NCBI RefSeq assembly: GCF_900168125.1
Contig: NZ_FUZF01000001.1
Location: forward strand, 248,001 to 312,000
Origin: Sphingobacterium nematocida
GTDB taxonomy: Bacteria; Bacteroidota; Bacteroidia; Sphingobacteriales; Sphingobacteriaceae
Length of the DNA stretch: 64,000 nucleotides
Direction: 5' to 3'
The notes under the pieces: model-generated
Seen by the model: only the letters and a program-made list of their open reading frames with translations
Database searches by the model: none
Told to the model about the DNA's origin: nothing
Position numbers and translations under genes: made by a program
Shown here: positions 1 through 9,491 of the stretch, piece by piece
How the letters are laid out: each line of letters starts with the position of its first letter
Numbering within the stretch: the first letter of the stretch is position 1

Positions 1-532
1 TACCGACTTTGAGGAGGCGAGCCCGGAGAAGAATAAAATGATCAATTTGCACTCCTTTGTCAAAATAGAAGAAATCGACAGTATATATTTTGAAACGCCA
101 TATTATTTAGAACCGGCAAAAGGTGGTGAAAAAGCTTACCAGCTCCTGCTTAAAGCGCTGGAGAAAAGTAAAACTGCGGGGTTGGGTTCCTTTGTGATGC
201 GCAGCGTCGAAAACCTGGCATTGGTCAGGCCCCATGACAATCTATTACTCCTGAACAAACTGCGCTTTGAAGAAGAGATCCGCAGTACAGAAGAGCTCAA
301 GCTTCCTGCTAATACAAAAATGAAAAAGGAAGAAATGGATATGGCATTACAGTTAATCAAGCAGCACTCTCACCCGTTTGATATCTCCGCTTATAAAAAC
401 GAGTATACGGCCGAACTTCTTAAAATCATCAAACAGAAGGCCAAAGGAAAGCATACTTCGATCCGTAAAATAAATGTCGAACATACCAAGTCGACCGATT
501 TATTGGCGAAACTGAAAGCCAGTCTAGCCTAG
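1..532 (+). CDS. ku: Ku protein, C-terminal part (5' end outside window)
   Basis: This is the 3' end of a bacterial Ku gene; Ku binds DNA double-strand ends and recruits LigD in non-homologous end joining. The reading frame is open from base 2 through the first ATG at 38, so that ATG is internal. The motif FVKIEEIDSIYFETPYYLEP is typical of the Ku core, followed by the conserved KAYQLLLKAL helix. After the core comes a short lysine-rich tail of the kind implicated in DNA binding. The stop codon overlaps the convergent ligD stop by 9 bases. The partner ligase next door makes the assignment secure. Missing N-terminus is due only to the window edge. Confidence 0.95.
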   Translation, partial: TDFEEASPEKNKMINLHSFVKIEEIDSIYFETPYYLEPAKGGEKAYQLLLKALEKSKTAGLGSFVMRSVENLALVRPHDNLLLLNKLRFEEEIRSTEELKLPANTKMKKEEMDMALQLIKQHSHPFDISAYKNEYTAELLKIIKQKAKGKHTSIRKINVEHTKSTDLLAKLKASLA

Positions 533-2950
533 CCGCTTTAATGCTTTTTTTATGTCGACCGGTTTGCTCCAGATAGCTGTCCACGGATCTTTGACTTCTT
601 TCACCCGTTTTAACATGCTCTTGATCGTAAAGCTTTTGATATCTAGGCCAGGTTGCACTTCATCCCAATGAAGCGGTGCGCTGACTGTGGCCCCCTCCTT
701 AGGTCTTAAGGAATAAGGGGCAGCAATGGTCTGTCCTCTCCTATTCTGCAAAAAGTCCAGATAGATCATCCCCTTACGTTTTTTAGGATCCCGAACGATA
801 CTGGTCGTGTCCGGGTACCTTTCATGCAGCATCTCCGCCAATAGCTGAATAAAATCGCGTACGATAGCGTAATCGTACTTTTGGGCGACATTGAGGTAGA
901 TATGTATTCCTGTAGAGCCCGATGTCTTCACAAAGGCAGGCGCGTCCATCTTGTCGAACATCTCCTTAGCCAATTGTGCAACGCGGATCACCTCCTCGAA
1001 GTCGGCTCCATTGGGATCTAAATCCAATACGGCAAAATCCGGATTCTCCGGTTTCTTATACGTCGCCAGCCAGGGATTTATTTCAATAGATCCCAGATTG
1101 GCGATGTACAATAAGGTGGCCTTATCGTTGCAGACGATATAATCAATCTCCTTGCCGGTACTCTCCGCATGAATAGGTACGGTCTTTACCCAATCGGGAA
1201 TTTTTTCCGGATCAACATCCTTTTGAAAAAAGCTATCCGCATCGATACCATTTGGAAAGCGATGCAGTGAGATGGGCTTATCTTTTAGATAGGGTAATAT
1301 ATAATCGGCCATTTCTTCATAATAAGCAATCATCTGTCCTTTAATATAATTGTCCTTCGGCCAATATACCTTATCCAGATTCGTCAGCTGTACGGTCTTG
1401 CTTCCGATCTTGATACTTTCGTCTTTACTTTCCATATGTAATAGTTCTTCTGATTCTACTTCCTTAGGTTTCTTATCTGTACGTAACATCTTAAACACCG
1501 GATGGCGCAGATGTTTGTCTGCTGTCCATTCGGAATAGTAGACCTCGCAGAGGAGCTCCGGTCTCAACCAGGTTACCTCCTTCTCTTTGGCGACCTTTAC
1601 CCCTTTTGGGAAGGGCTTTTTATCGCTTGTGACACTTTGCATCTGCCTGTAGATGAGCTCCAACGCTGCGTCATCAAATCCTGTCCCACAATTACCGATA
1701 TACGTCAACATCTCGTCTTTGTATATCCCCAAGACGAGGGCGCCAAAATATGCTCTGCTACCCTGGGGCGCGGTATACCCACAGATAATGGCCTCTTGAC
1801 TGTGTCTCAATTTATATTTTACCCAATGCGTACTCCGTGTGCCCTGCAGGTAGCGGCTTTCCTTTTCTTTGGCGATGATTCCTTCCCAGTTCTGATGTTC
1901 CGCTTTTTGCCTTAATGTATCCGCATCACCCTGCAATTCCTCCACAGGCTTGATGTATTTGCTACCCTTTAATCGCTTAAGAAGCAGCCCGAGGAGTTCT
2001 TTGCGTTGTACCAAGGTATATTCGGTGAGCACTTCTTTGTCCAAGCTGAGGATGTCAAACACATAATAGCGCAACTGCAGCGTACTGGGAATAGGCTCGC
2101 CACTGGCAATGAGCTGGAAATGTGAACGTCCCTGCTTGTCTTCAATCAGCAGTTCGCCATCTAAACTCACTTCCTTATCCAGTGTTGATAGCTCTTGGAC
2201 AAGTGATGGAAATAAATGATTCATACTTTTTCCGCTACGCGAGTACAAGTATACTCCCTGTGCAGCCCGCACCGCTACTATTCGGAATCCGTCATATTTC
2301 TTTTCATACAGCCAGTCTGCCCCCGTGGGTAGCTGATCGACCAATTTGGTCAGCATGGGCTTGGGCGGAGGTTGTTCCTTAAAAGCAATTCCGGCTTCTT
2401 TAACGCTATCTGCGACACGCTCTTCGCTATTATAAGGCTTATCCGTAGCATATCTATCCCGATGTTTGATCAGCAGCCAAGCCTTTTCGTCATCGCCTTT
2501 CATCCGTACCAGTGCAAATTCGCCACGCAGGATATGACCAAACAACTTAAATTTCAAAGATCCTTTGCGCCAATTTTTCAGAAAATCGGCTTCATCCTTT
2601 GCTTCTGAGAACTCATAATAACCCGAATCAAAAATATGAACTGTACCGGCACCATAATTACCTTTAGGGATGCTTCCCTCAAAAGAAGCATAGTCTATCG
2701 GGTGATCTTCCACTTGCATGGCCAGTCGTTTGTCTTTGGGGTATAAGGATGGTCCTTTGGGTACTGCCCAGCTCTTTAACACGCCGTCCAGTTCAAGGCG
2801 AAAATCGTAATGGAGCCGAGATGCGTGATGTCGCTGGACCACAAATCGCAGTTTACGCGTATTTTTACTACCTTTTCCAGAAGAGGTTCCTTTCGGCTCC
2901 TCCGTATTGTCAAAATCCCGTTTCTTATTATAGGTACTCAGCTTAGCCAT
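524..2950 (-). CDS. ligD: DNA ligase D, phosphoesterase-ligase-polymerase type
   Basis: Multifunctional NHEJ enzyme that trims, fills and seals DNA ends held by Ku. The 808 residues carry three domains in the order known from Pseudomonas LigD. The N-terminal 3'-phosphoesterase is at about 35-185, with His41, His47, Asp49 and His83 in HHASRLHYDF and VEDHP. The ATP-dependent ligase is at about 200-495, with nucleotidyl-accepting Lys218 in KKYDGFR. The primase-like polymerase is at about 515-805, with the metal-binding DLD at 643-645. Length is normal and no motif is missing. The start is the ATG at 2948-2950. It is convergent with ku, whereas many genomes have ku and ligD side by side in the same direction, so the two genes need separate promoters. 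Confidence 0.97.
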   Translation of the reverse strand: MAKLSTYNKKRDFDNTEEPKGTSSGKGSKNTRKLRFVVQRHHASRLHYDFRLELDGVLKSWAVPKGPSLYPKDKRLAMQVEDHPIDYASFEGSIPKGNYGAGTVHIFDSGYYEFSEAKDEADFLKNWRKGSLKFKLFGHILRGEFALVRMKGDDEKAWLLIKHRDRYATDKPYNSEERVADSVKEAGIAFKEQPPPKPMLTKLVDQLPTGADWLYEKKYDGFRIVAVRAAQGVYLYSRSGKSMNHLFPSLVQELSTLDKEVSLDGELLIEDKQGRSHFQLIASGEPIPSTLQLRYYVFDILSLDKEVLTEYTLVQRKELLGLLLKRLKGSKYIKPVEELQGDADTLRQKAEHQNWEGIIAKEKESRYLQGTRSTHWVKYKLRHSQEAIICGYTAPQGSRAYFGALVLGIYKDEMLTYIGNCGTGFDDAALELIYRQMQSVTSDKKPFPKGVKVAKEKEVTWLRPELLCEVYYSEWTADKHLRHPVFKMLRTDKKPKEVESEELLHMESKDESIKIGSKTVQLTNLDKVYWPKDNYIKGQMIAYYEEMADYILPYLKDKPISLHRFPNGIDADSFFQKDVDPEKIPDWVKTVPIHAESTGKEIDYIVCNDKATLLYIANLGSIEINPWLATYKKPENPDFAVLDLDPNGADFEEVIRVAQLAKEMFDKMDAPAFVKTSGSTGIHIYLNVAQKYDYAIVRDFIQLLAEMLHERYPDTTSIVRDPKKRKGMIYLDFLQNRRGQTIAAPYSLRPKEGATVSAPLHWDEVQPGLDIKSFTIKSMLKRVKEVKDPWTAIWSKPVDIKKALKRLG

Positions 2951-3136
2951 ATCTTTGTTATATAGCTGCTGAACAAACGACTGTCCTGAAGGTTTTTAGT
3001 CAGCCTGAACAACAGCCAACAGACAGGTATTTACCCCCGGCTCATCGCGTACTTTATATCAAAATCGGGTATTTTATACCACAACCGGACGCACATCGAA
3101 CTGTTAAAACCTTACGTACACAAAATCAAAACAATT

Positions 3137-3736
3137 ATGGCTGAACAGATTCCAGAACAGATCGAGGGCAAGGCCTTAGATTACTTCAAAAGCGTAGACT
3201 TTTCCAGCACCAACGAAGCAAACCTCCTTTTCGAAAAGGCAAAAAACAGGCTATTGGACGTCAACCATTGGGACGAAATCACAGGGACACCCTCCGCCAT
3301 GTTCAAAATAAAGGATAAACATGGACTGGAGCTGGATCGGCCTGTACAACAGGGCGATTATATTCAGATCGATATACCAGGGCCCGGTCTACCCTCTGCC
3401 GGTGGCTACGACTGGGTACACGTCGAATCCATCAACAAAGAATCTTCCAGCGACAGGCGACAGATCTCCATCACCCTAAGACCATGTGCTGATCCTACTG
3501 ATGAAAATAACGATACCGCACATTTTTTTAGAAGTCTAGCCACTTCTTCGATCCTGATTGAACAAAAAGACAAACATATCTTCTTGCATTACGCGGGTCG
3601 CAATGAAGTAATCAATACAGATAATACCGCATTATTGGACAACTTCAGGAATTTCATGGTGGGCCTAGGCGCTAAGATGGGCGCCTCATTTCCGCAATGG
3701 AAAGCCTTGATAGAAGGTTTAGGTAGTACACATTAA
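3137..3736 (+). CDS. hypothetical protein, 199 aa, soluble
   Basis: I do not recognise the family. The protein has no signal peptide and no membrane segment. The middle (about 55-115) is rich in beta-type sequence with acidic patches (GDYIQIDIPGPGLPSAGGYD) and could form a small beta domain. The C-terminus is an amphipathic helix region. It is divergent from ligD across a 186-base gap, and a 53-residue hydrophilic ORF follows 11 bases after its stop, so the two are probably co-transcribed. Its position among repair and stress genes suggests, but does not show, a stress-related role. Coding character is good: one long frame with an ATG start and a terminator downstream. Confidence 0.7.
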   Translation: MAEQIPEQIEGKALDYFKSVDFSSTNEANLLFEKAKNRLLDVNHWDEITGTPSAMFKIKDKHGLELDRPVQQGDYIQIDIPGPGLPSAGGYDWVHVESINKESSSDRRQISITLRPCADPTDENNDTAHFFRSLATSSILIEQKDKHIFLHYAGRNEVINTDNTALLDNFRNFMVGLGAKMGASFPQWKALIEGLGSTH

Positions 3737-3747
3737 ATCCATTACAT

Positions 3748-3909
3748 ATGAAAAAGCAAAAATCAACCACAGTACAGCAGGAGAAGGAAAAAGAGTACAA
3801 AGATCGTAACACCAAAACAGAGGTAGAAAGCGATACGGGCAAGCGTCCGGAGAAGGATACCAACCCTTTACCACCCAATCCGAACAAAGTCGATAATCAC
3901 GAGGACTAA
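3748..3909 (+). CDS. small hydrophilic protein, 53 aa
   Basis: A short ORF with ATG at 3748 and TAA at 3907-3909, placed 11 bases after the preceding gene and directly before a hairpin terminator. The product is almost entirely Lys, Glu, Asp, Asn, Thr and Pro (MKKQKSTTVQQEKEKEYKDR at the start) and is probably disordered. Small charged proteins of this type are common next to stress genes in Sphingobacteria. No function can be assigned. Confidence that it is translated rests on position and composition only. Confidence 0.5.
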   Translation: MKKQKSTTVQQEKEKEYKDRNTKTEVESDTGKRPEKDTNPLPPNPNKVDNHED

Positions 3910-3914
3910 AAAAA

Positions 3915-3939
3915 GTGGTGTTTCATTAAGAAACACCAC
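3915..3939. terminator. bidirectional hairpin terminator
   Basis: A perfect 10-bp stem (GTGGTGTTTC and GAAACACCAC) encloses a 5-base loop. Read on the minus strand the stem is followed by seven T residues, so it best serves the PRC-barrel gene ending at 3979; it also lies 5 bases after the plus-strand small ORF. A near copy of this hairpin occurs at 14199-14228. Confidence 0.85.
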
Positions 3940-3978
3940 CTACTATTAATCCAGCTACAGATAACACGGAGCTACTCT

Positions 3979-4515
3979 TTACATACGCTTCGGACTGACA
4001 CGCCCCCCGCTTTGCGACCCTTCGCCTTGGATATGTTCATTAAGCGAGCTTTCGAACACTTTATGCACGGCCAATTCTGTGCCCGAATTGACCCGATCCG
4101 AATCATACGAAGGGAGATCCATAATCTGTCTTAAACTAATAGGAACCACCACGATACCACTATCACACAAGGTGTTGGTTCCATCATGGAATGGGATGTT
4201 TTCTGGATGATCCGAATCGTCGACTATTCTGGCAGAACTGTCATTCCCTTTCTCGGGGCGAAACTCCGCAATCCTTATCGGTATCATGATCTGTTTCTCC
4301 AACTCCGCAGCATAGTTTTCGTAGTCTACATCTACTACGATGTAATGTACCCGCTGCGAGGATGTGTCGAATAACAATTCAACGACTTCTCCGATCATTC
4401 TACCCTGTTCATCTTGCACATCCCAGCCTCTAATATCTGGCTCACCATCCACAATATCATAATCACTCCCTGTCAATTCGGTAAGGTGATTATTTATATT
4501 TTCTTCCTGTGCCAT
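3979..4515 (-). CDS. PRC-barrel domain protein
   Basis: A 178-residue cytoplasmic protein with a PRC-barrel-like region at about residues 20-90. The stretches DIVDGEPDIRGWDVQDEQG, IGEVVELLFD and VHYIVVDVDY match the usual strand pattern of that fold. A second part (about 105-150, GIVVVPISL) looks like the trailing strands seen in PRC-barrel stress proteins. The tail is Ser/Gly/Arg-rich. PRC-barrel domains mediate RNA or protein contacts in several settings, and in Bacteroidota such genes often sit with general-stress genes, as here. It is followed by a strong terminator. The precise role is unknown. Confidence 0.75.
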   Translation of the reverse strand: MAQEENINNHLTELTGSDYDIVDGEPDIRGWDVQDEQGRMIGEVVELLFDTSSQRVHYIVVDVDYENYAAELEKQIMIPIRIAEFRPEKGNDSSARIVDDSDHPENIPFHDGTNTLCDSGIVVVPISLRQIMDLPSYDSDRVNSGTELAVHKVFESSLNEHIQGEGSQSGGRVSPKRM

Positions 4516-4567
4516 AATCCTGTGTATTAAAATATCCTATTTATCCATTTGTACCCTGAAGTGCAAA

Positions 4568-4768
4568 CTACCTGTACATTGCGACTCTGTTTTCTCCCTG
4601 TTGATCGGAAGTCAGATTGGTGCTGCTGTCTATAATCCTTGTATCTTTAGACCATTCAAGGTTGTCTCCCCTGATCCACATAATTAATAAAACCAACACC
4701 ACCAATATCAACAATAACCATACCCACCAAGAGGTAGGGGCTTTCCTTTTTACTTCTAAATGTGCCAT
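4568..4768 (-). CDS. small single-pass membrane protein, 66 aa
   Basis: I prefer the ATG at 4766-4768 because an AGAGA ribosome-binding-like stretch lies just upstream and the product then starts MAHLEVKRKAPTSWW; an earlier ATG at 4801 would add 11 residues. One strong transmembrane helix (WVWLLLILVVLVLLIMWI) follows a basic cytoplasmic stub, so the C-terminal polar part is probably periplasmic. It lies 43 bases downstream of pdeM and upstream of the PRC-barrel gene on the same strand. The function is unknown; small one-TM proteins of this type are common in stress clusters. Confidence 0.65.
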   Translation of the reverse strand: MAHLEVKRKAPTSWWVWLLLILVVLVLLIMWIRGDNLEWSKDTRIIDSSTNLTSDQQGENRVAMYR

Positions 4769-4811
4769 ATCAATCTCTTTTTTTGAATGAACACGCAGCA
4801 TTAATAAAAGT

Positions 4812-5459
4812 TCAAAATAGCTCTATAACCCCGTTGCCCACAATGGGAAATAACCGATTGTTCAAGGTCTGTTTTATCATATGAAGGCCAGTCCATCGTC
4901 CAAAAGCTGGAAGCGTAAATACATTACCCTGCAAAAAGAAACAAGGCAGACGGTATAGTTGTCTCCCCCGTCCTTGAATGTGTACGCCGGGATGTAGATG
5001 CCCTACGATATTCAAGATTTGGGGAGGAACGTTGGTCAAAGGCTCGTGGGATAGGACAAGAAGATCTCCGAGTTCTAAATAATCGACGACCTGAAGTCGC
5101 GCGGCACCCATTATCGCTTCAGAAAGAATATCGTGATTGCCCTTGGTCAAAACAAAAGTGATATCCTCAAATTGCGTTAAATACATCACGAATTCATCCC
5201 ATTCGTTATTCCAGCTCGAATGAAAGAGGTCTCCTAAAAACACCACACGTTGCACGGGCATAAGCTCTAGCAAGCTAGTCAAGCGGTCAAACTCTTCCTG
5301 CACCTGCATAGCTGGTACAAAAAGTCCTTCTTGCCTAAAATGTCCTAACTTACCCAAGTGCCAATCTGAAAGGACAAGCGTATGATATTCGGGGATATAC
5401 AGTACCTTCTGCGCGAATAAAAGCAACGCTATCCCATTCCATTCTATTTGTTTTTTCAT
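4812..5459 (-). CDS. pdeM: ligase-associated DNA damage response endonuclease PdeM (metallophosphoesterase)
   Basis: A 215-residue calcineurin-type metallophosphoesterase. The metal-binding motifs appear in order: SDWHLGK (31-37), GDLFHS (76-81), GNHD (107-110), a single His in LSHEP (about 138) and GHLHPG (153-158). Family members cut or trim DNA phosphodiesters with manganese. It is the last gene of the repair operon. Its ATG overlaps the helicase stop by one base (TAATG), which points to translational coupling. Together with the upstream helicase, ligase and exonuclease this is the known four-gene bacterial repair cluster, so the specific family call is supported by both motif and context. 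Confidence 0.93.
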   Translation of the reverse strand: MKKQIEWNGIALLLFAQKVLYIPEYHTLVLSDWHLGKLGHFRQEGLFVPAMQVQEEFDRLTSLLELMPVQRVVFLGDLFHSSWNNEWDEFVMYLTQFEDITFVLTKGNHDILSEAIMGAARLQVVDYLELGDLLVLSHEPLTNVPPQILNIVGHLHPGVHIQGRGRQLYRLPCFFLQGNVFTLPAFGRWTGLHMIKQTLNNRLFPIVGNGVIELF

Positions 5460-7906
5460 TATTCAAGTCTTCCTGTCAACTGTAATTTTAAACGATCCAA
5501 CCGACTTTGCCAATCTTCATTACTATATCTCTCCCGAAAAGATTCTGAAAATATAGGAAATGCAAACGGAGTCAGCTTCTCTGGAAAGGTTAAAATAATC
5601 TTATGGCTGCTTATGCGCTCAAAAGCACGTTGCATCCGCCCTTCCTCAAGCTGAAAATCAAAAACCTCGTCGTAGGCCTGACGCAACAATAGATTGTGCG
5701 GATCATAATCTTCAAATACAGAAAAAAACAGCCCTGCATTTGCCTGCAAATGCTTGCTTTTCATCTGCTTGCCGGGATAGCCCTGAAATACCAGTCCGGC
5801 GATGCCTGCGATATCCCTAAAACGTCGTCGGGCCATCTCCTGTACATTAATGCCTGATGTAATATCCTGATGAAGATCCTTGCCAGACAACAACTGGGTG
5901 ATCAGATCCAGATCAAGAGAAAATGGGGTTGCCGACAGTAATTCAAAACCGTACTCGTTGCTAGCGATGCTAAAGGTTGCCGGTTGTATCTTTCCTAGCC
6001 GATAGGCCAATACCTGCGCGAGTCCCTCGTGCACCAATTTTCCCTCAAATGGATATACAAAAAGATGATAACCGTATTTGGTATGGATGTACTCGATTAA
6101 AAGTTCATCTTCCTGTGGTAGTCCCGATCGCTGCTCTTGTTCTTTAAACAAAGGGGCTAAAAACTTGATTTCCGCACTCCTTCCTGATTTTTTGTGAATA
6201 TGGCTAAAGCTGTGCCGTATCGCAATACCTAAGTCCGGAGAGATGGAAAACCGTCCCCCCATCCAAGAAGGCACGATACCTGTCTTGCGTGTAGCGGGCT
6301 TTACTATCGCCTCTATGCTCCGAACATGTAAAAGCTCCAGCTGCCGACCGGAAAACCAAAATACGTCCCCAGGCTTCAATCTGGATATAAAGGACTCTTC
6401 AATGCTGCCTAGGTACTTGCCTGACATAAACTTGACCCGCAACATCAGATCTGAAACAATGGCTCCGACGCTCAACCGATGCCGCATGGCCAATTTACGA
6501 CTTTCGACTTTGTATAGGCCATCTTCCAATACCAATCGGTGGAAATCCGGATAAGCCGATAGTGAGCGGCCACCGTGAATGAGCATCGCCATACACTGTC
6601 CAAACTCTTCGATACTGATACTGGCATAACAATGGGTAAGCTTCAGTTCTTTAAAAATCATATCTGCATCAAAGCCGTCGCCTACGGCCAATGTGGTGAG
6701 GTACTGCAGCAATACATCAAAACTGCGCACGTAAGGAATGCGCTGCTCGACAATATGATTAGCTACGGCATACTTTAAGGAATCACCTTCGATAATCTCT
6801 AAAGAATTGGTGGGCACATAGTAGATATACGAAGTCTCAAAAGGGCGGTGTCCCGATCGTCCGGCCCGCTGTAGAAAGCGTGCTATCCCTTTGGGCGAGC
6901 CTATCTGTATCACGCAATCAACAGGTCGGAAATCGACACCCAAATCTAAGCTACTGGTACAAACCACCGCCTTCAACTTTCCTTCATGTAGCGCCTGTTC
7001 GACCCATTGTCTTATCTCATCGCTCAATGATCCGTGGTGAATAGCCAACAAACCCGCAAACTCAGGGTAGTGCGTTATAATATGCTGGTACCAGATCTCC
7101 GACTGTGAACGGGTATTAGTAAATATCAAGGTGGTGCGATAACGATTCACAATATCTACCACTTTATCTAAAAGTTTAATACCAAGATGCCCCGCCCAGG
7201 GAAATTTTTCCAAACTATCGGGCAATACGGTTTCTATGGACATATTCTTTTTTATATCGGCACGCACCATTACTCCCTTATGTTGCTTTCCTAAAAGTAT
7301 TTCCTGAGCTTCCGCGAGGTTTCCTATTGTTGCAGACACGCCCCATATCTTGAGGCGCGGATTAATGGCTTTAAGACGACTTAAGGCCAGCTCCACGAGT
7401 ACGCCCCGCTTGCTCCCCAGTAGTTCGTGCCATTCGTCTACGACGATAAACTCTAAGTGCTTGAAGTACGCTGTTGCACCTTTGGAGGTCAAGATAAGGT
7501 GTACGCTCTCGGGCGTAGTGATGAGTGCCTGCGGTGGAGATTTGCGTTGCTTCTGCCGCTCGGAGGTAGAGGTATCGCCTGTACGTAACTCCACTTTGTA
7601 GTCCAGGTCCAGGTCGGCACTTACGGCCAATGTGGTCTTATAGATCTCCTTCGATAATGCCCTTAATGGGGTGATCCACAGCGTATGCAATTTAGTCGTT
7701 TTAAATTGCGCTTTTTTCTTCAGAAAACGATCATCTCCGTAATAGTGCTGCAAGATACCAAACCATAAGGCAAAGGTTTTGCCAAAGCCTGTGGGCGCAT
7801 TCAATAGACCGGACTTGCCGCCTGCAACAGCAGCCCAGGTTTCTTCTTGAAAACGGTGTGGCTGCCAGCCCTGATTAAAAAACCATACTTCAGCTATTGG
7901 ATTCAT
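5459..7906 (-). CDS. ligase-associated DNA damage response DEXH-box helicase (Lhr-like)
   Basis: An 815-residue superfamily 2 helicase of the Lhr-core type, a DNA-dependent ATPase that translocates 3' to 5'. Visible motifs are APTGFGKT (Walker A, 37-44), DEWH (157-160, variant of DEXH), SAT (191-193) and the arginine-finger motif QRAGRSGHR (346-354). Beyond about residue 400 comes the Lhr-specific winged-helix and C-terminal region, including the conserved block SWMGGRFS. Length matches the Lhr core rather than the much longer full-size Lhr. It overlaps the ligase gene by 17 bases upstream and pdeM by one base downstream, so the operon is tightly coupled. Confidence 0.94.
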   Translation of the reverse strand: MNPIAEVWFFNQGWQPHRFQEETWAAVAGGKSGLLNAPTGFGKTFALWFGILQHYYGDDRFLKKKAQFKTTKLHTLWITPLRALSKEIYKTTLAVSADLDLDYKVELRTGDTSTSERQKQRKSPPQALITTPESVHLILTSKGATAYFKHLEFIVVDEWHELLGSKRGVLVELALSRLKAINPRLKIWGVSATIGNLAEAQEILLGKQHKGVMVRADIKKNMSIETVLPDSLEKFPWAGHLGIKLLDKVVDIVNRYRTTLIFTNTRSQSEIWYQHIITHYPEFAGLLAIHHGSLSDEIRQWVEQALHEGKLKAVVCTSSLDLGVDFRPVDCVIQIGSPKGIARFLQRAGRSGHRPFETSYIYYVPTNSLEIIEGDSLKYAVANHIVEQRIPYVRSFDVLLQYLTTLAVGDGFDADMIFKELKLTHCYASISIEEFGQCMAMLIHGGRSLSAYPDFHRLVLEDGLYKVESRKLAMRHRLSVGAIVSDLMLRVKFMSGKYLGSIEESFISRLKPGDVFWFSGRQLELLHVRSIEAIVKPATRKTGIVPSWMGGRFSISPDLGIAIRHSFSHIHKKSGRSAEIKFLAPLFKEQEQRSGLPQEDELLIEYIHTKYGYHLFVYPFEGKLVHEGLAQVLAYRLGKIQPATFSIASNEYGFELLSATPFSLDLDLITQLLSGKDLHQDITSGINVQEMARRRFRDIAGIAGLVFQGYPGKQMKSKHLQANAGLFFSVFEDYDPHNLLLRQAYDEVFDFQLEEGRMQRAFERISSHKIILTFPEKLTPFAFPIFSESFRERYSNEDWQSRLDRLKLQLTGRLE

Positions 7907-9491
7907 GTAAAGACTGTATCAAGGTTAATAAATCCTGTTTAGTATTCGCTTCCTCTGCCATCTTATCCTGCCGCCACCGTAAAATACGGGGAAAACGTAG
8001 GGCAATGCCCGACTTGTGCCTGCTGCTCAGATTTATTCCTTCAAACGCTAGTTCGAAGACTAACTCTGGTTTCACACGGCGTACAGGGCCGAATTTTTCG
8101 AGCGTATTGCGCTTTATCCAATGATCAATCTGAAGCAGTTCTTTATCCGTCAATCCGGAGTATGCCTTTGCAAAAGGTACCAGTGTACCGTCATCCCAAA
8201 CAGCAAATGTATAGTCGGTATATAGGTTGGCTCGTCTTCCATGCCCCGATTGGGCATAGATCAATACACCGTCTACAGACATGGGATCTGTCTTCCATTT
8301 CCACCAATTACCTCGTTTACGCCCAACTTCGTAAATGCTGTCCTTATATTTAAGCATCAACCCCTCGGCATTGTGCGTCCGCGCAGATACTCTAAAGGAC
8401 TCGGCTTCCTCCCATGTTGAAAAATGTTTGACCTCCGATAGCCTCAACCTATTATCCACCGGATAGTCAGCAAGAATTTTTTCGAGCAGTGCGCGCCTTT
8501 CCATTAGAGGCCTAGTACGCAGATCTCTGCCCTCCCATTCCAAAATATCGTAACAGACCATCACTAAAGGCACCTCTTCCAGATTGCGTTTAGTAATTGT
8601 TTTACGTCCTATGCGGGTCTGCATCATCTGAAAATCCAATGGTCTACCCTCTTTCCAAGGGATGATTTCACCATCGAGTACGGTACCATTGGGTAGAATA
8701 GAATGAAGCTCCTGAAATTCAACAAACTTGTCTGTCATCAAATCTTCGCCACGGCTCCAAACAAAAACTTCGCCTTGACGAACAATAATCTGCCCACGGA
8801 TACCGTCCAACTTGGGCTCTATAATCCAGTCTTCGATAGTTGCACTATCAAAAAATGAAGATTCGACAGGATAGGCCAAGAAAAAGGGATAAGGCAAAAA
8901 ATGTTTGTCTTTTAAAATTTCCTGATGGAATAAGCTGGCAAAACTCTCCTGAAATGGGTCCCAACGGCCCATCATACGATGCTCAACAACCGCTTCATCC
9001 ATGCTGAGATAGTCGGATAGTGCTTTGATCACTAGTTTTCTGGATACCCCCACGCGAAAATTACCGGTCAACAGTTTGTTGAACAAAAATAGACTGGTAC
9101 CCGCGAAGCCAGACCAGTAGTGCTCCAGAATAGTACGTTGCTGCTCTAACACACTTCCCTGCATCGCAATAATATCCTGCAAGATGGAAGATAAATTAAA
9201 GTCTACCGTAGGTCTACCCTGAGGTAAGACTAAGGCCAATGTCTCTGCGAGATCACCCACGACATAGTACGATTCTTCCAACAACCATAAGGGTATCCCC
9301 GCCCGCTCGGCCACCCATAACCTCAAATCCGTGGTCTTAACTGGTCGCTTGGGTTTGTAGCCCATCAGCACCGATACGGCTAATAGTTTTTCCCCTTCGT
9401 CGGCATATTGCAGGTAATCCACTATAGCTTGTACCTTTTCCGAAGTTTTTGTCGTGGTATCGATCCGCTCAAATAAATGTACAAAATTCAT
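7890..9491 (-). CDS. ATP-dependent DNA ligase of the damage-response cluster
   Basis: A 533-residue ATP-dependent ligase. The N-terminal DNA-binding domain spans about 1-205. The nucleotidyltransferase domain carries the adenylated Lys227 in EPKLDGIRGQ, with later motifs LDGEIIPW, MVCYDILEW and GLMLKYKDS. The OB-fold at about 420-520 ends in RFPRILRWRQDK, which is typical of the family. It differs from ligD in having no phosphoesterase or polymerase domain. Its start codon overlaps the exonuclease stop by 4 bases (ATGA), and its end overlaps the helicase by 17 bases. This is the central member of the exonuclease-ligase-helicase-PdeM group. Confidence 0.95.
   Translation of the reverse strand: MNFVHLFERIDTTTKTSEKVQAIVDYLQYADEGEKLLAVSVLMGYKPKRPVKTTDLRLWVAERAGIPLWLLEESYYVVGDLAETLALVLPQGRPTVDFNLSSILQDIIAMQGSVLEQQRTILEHYWSGFAGTSLFLFNKLLTGNFRVGVSRKLVIKALSDYLSMDEAVVEHRMMGRWDPFQESFASLFHQEILKDKHFLPYPFFLAYPVESSFFDSATIEDWIIEPKLDGIRGQIIVRQGEVFVWSRGEDLMTDKFVEFQELHSILPNGTVLDGEIIPWKEGRPLDFQMMQTRIGRKTITKRNLEEVPLVMVCYDILEWEGRDLRTRPLMERRALLEKILADYPVDNRLRLSEVKHFSTWEEAESFRVSARTHNAEGLMLKYKDSIYEVGRKRGNWWKWKTDPMSVDGVLIYAQSGHGRRANLYTDYTFAVWDDGTLVPFAKAYSGLTDKELLQIDHWIKRNTLEKFGPVRRVKPELVFELAFEGINLSSRHKSGIALRFPRILRWRQDKMAEEANTKQDLLTLIQSLHESNS

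Noticed and set aside
1502..1915. 137-codon plus-strand ORF inside ligD
   Set aside because: Lies entirely antisense to an intact, motif-complete ligD, with no domain character of its own.
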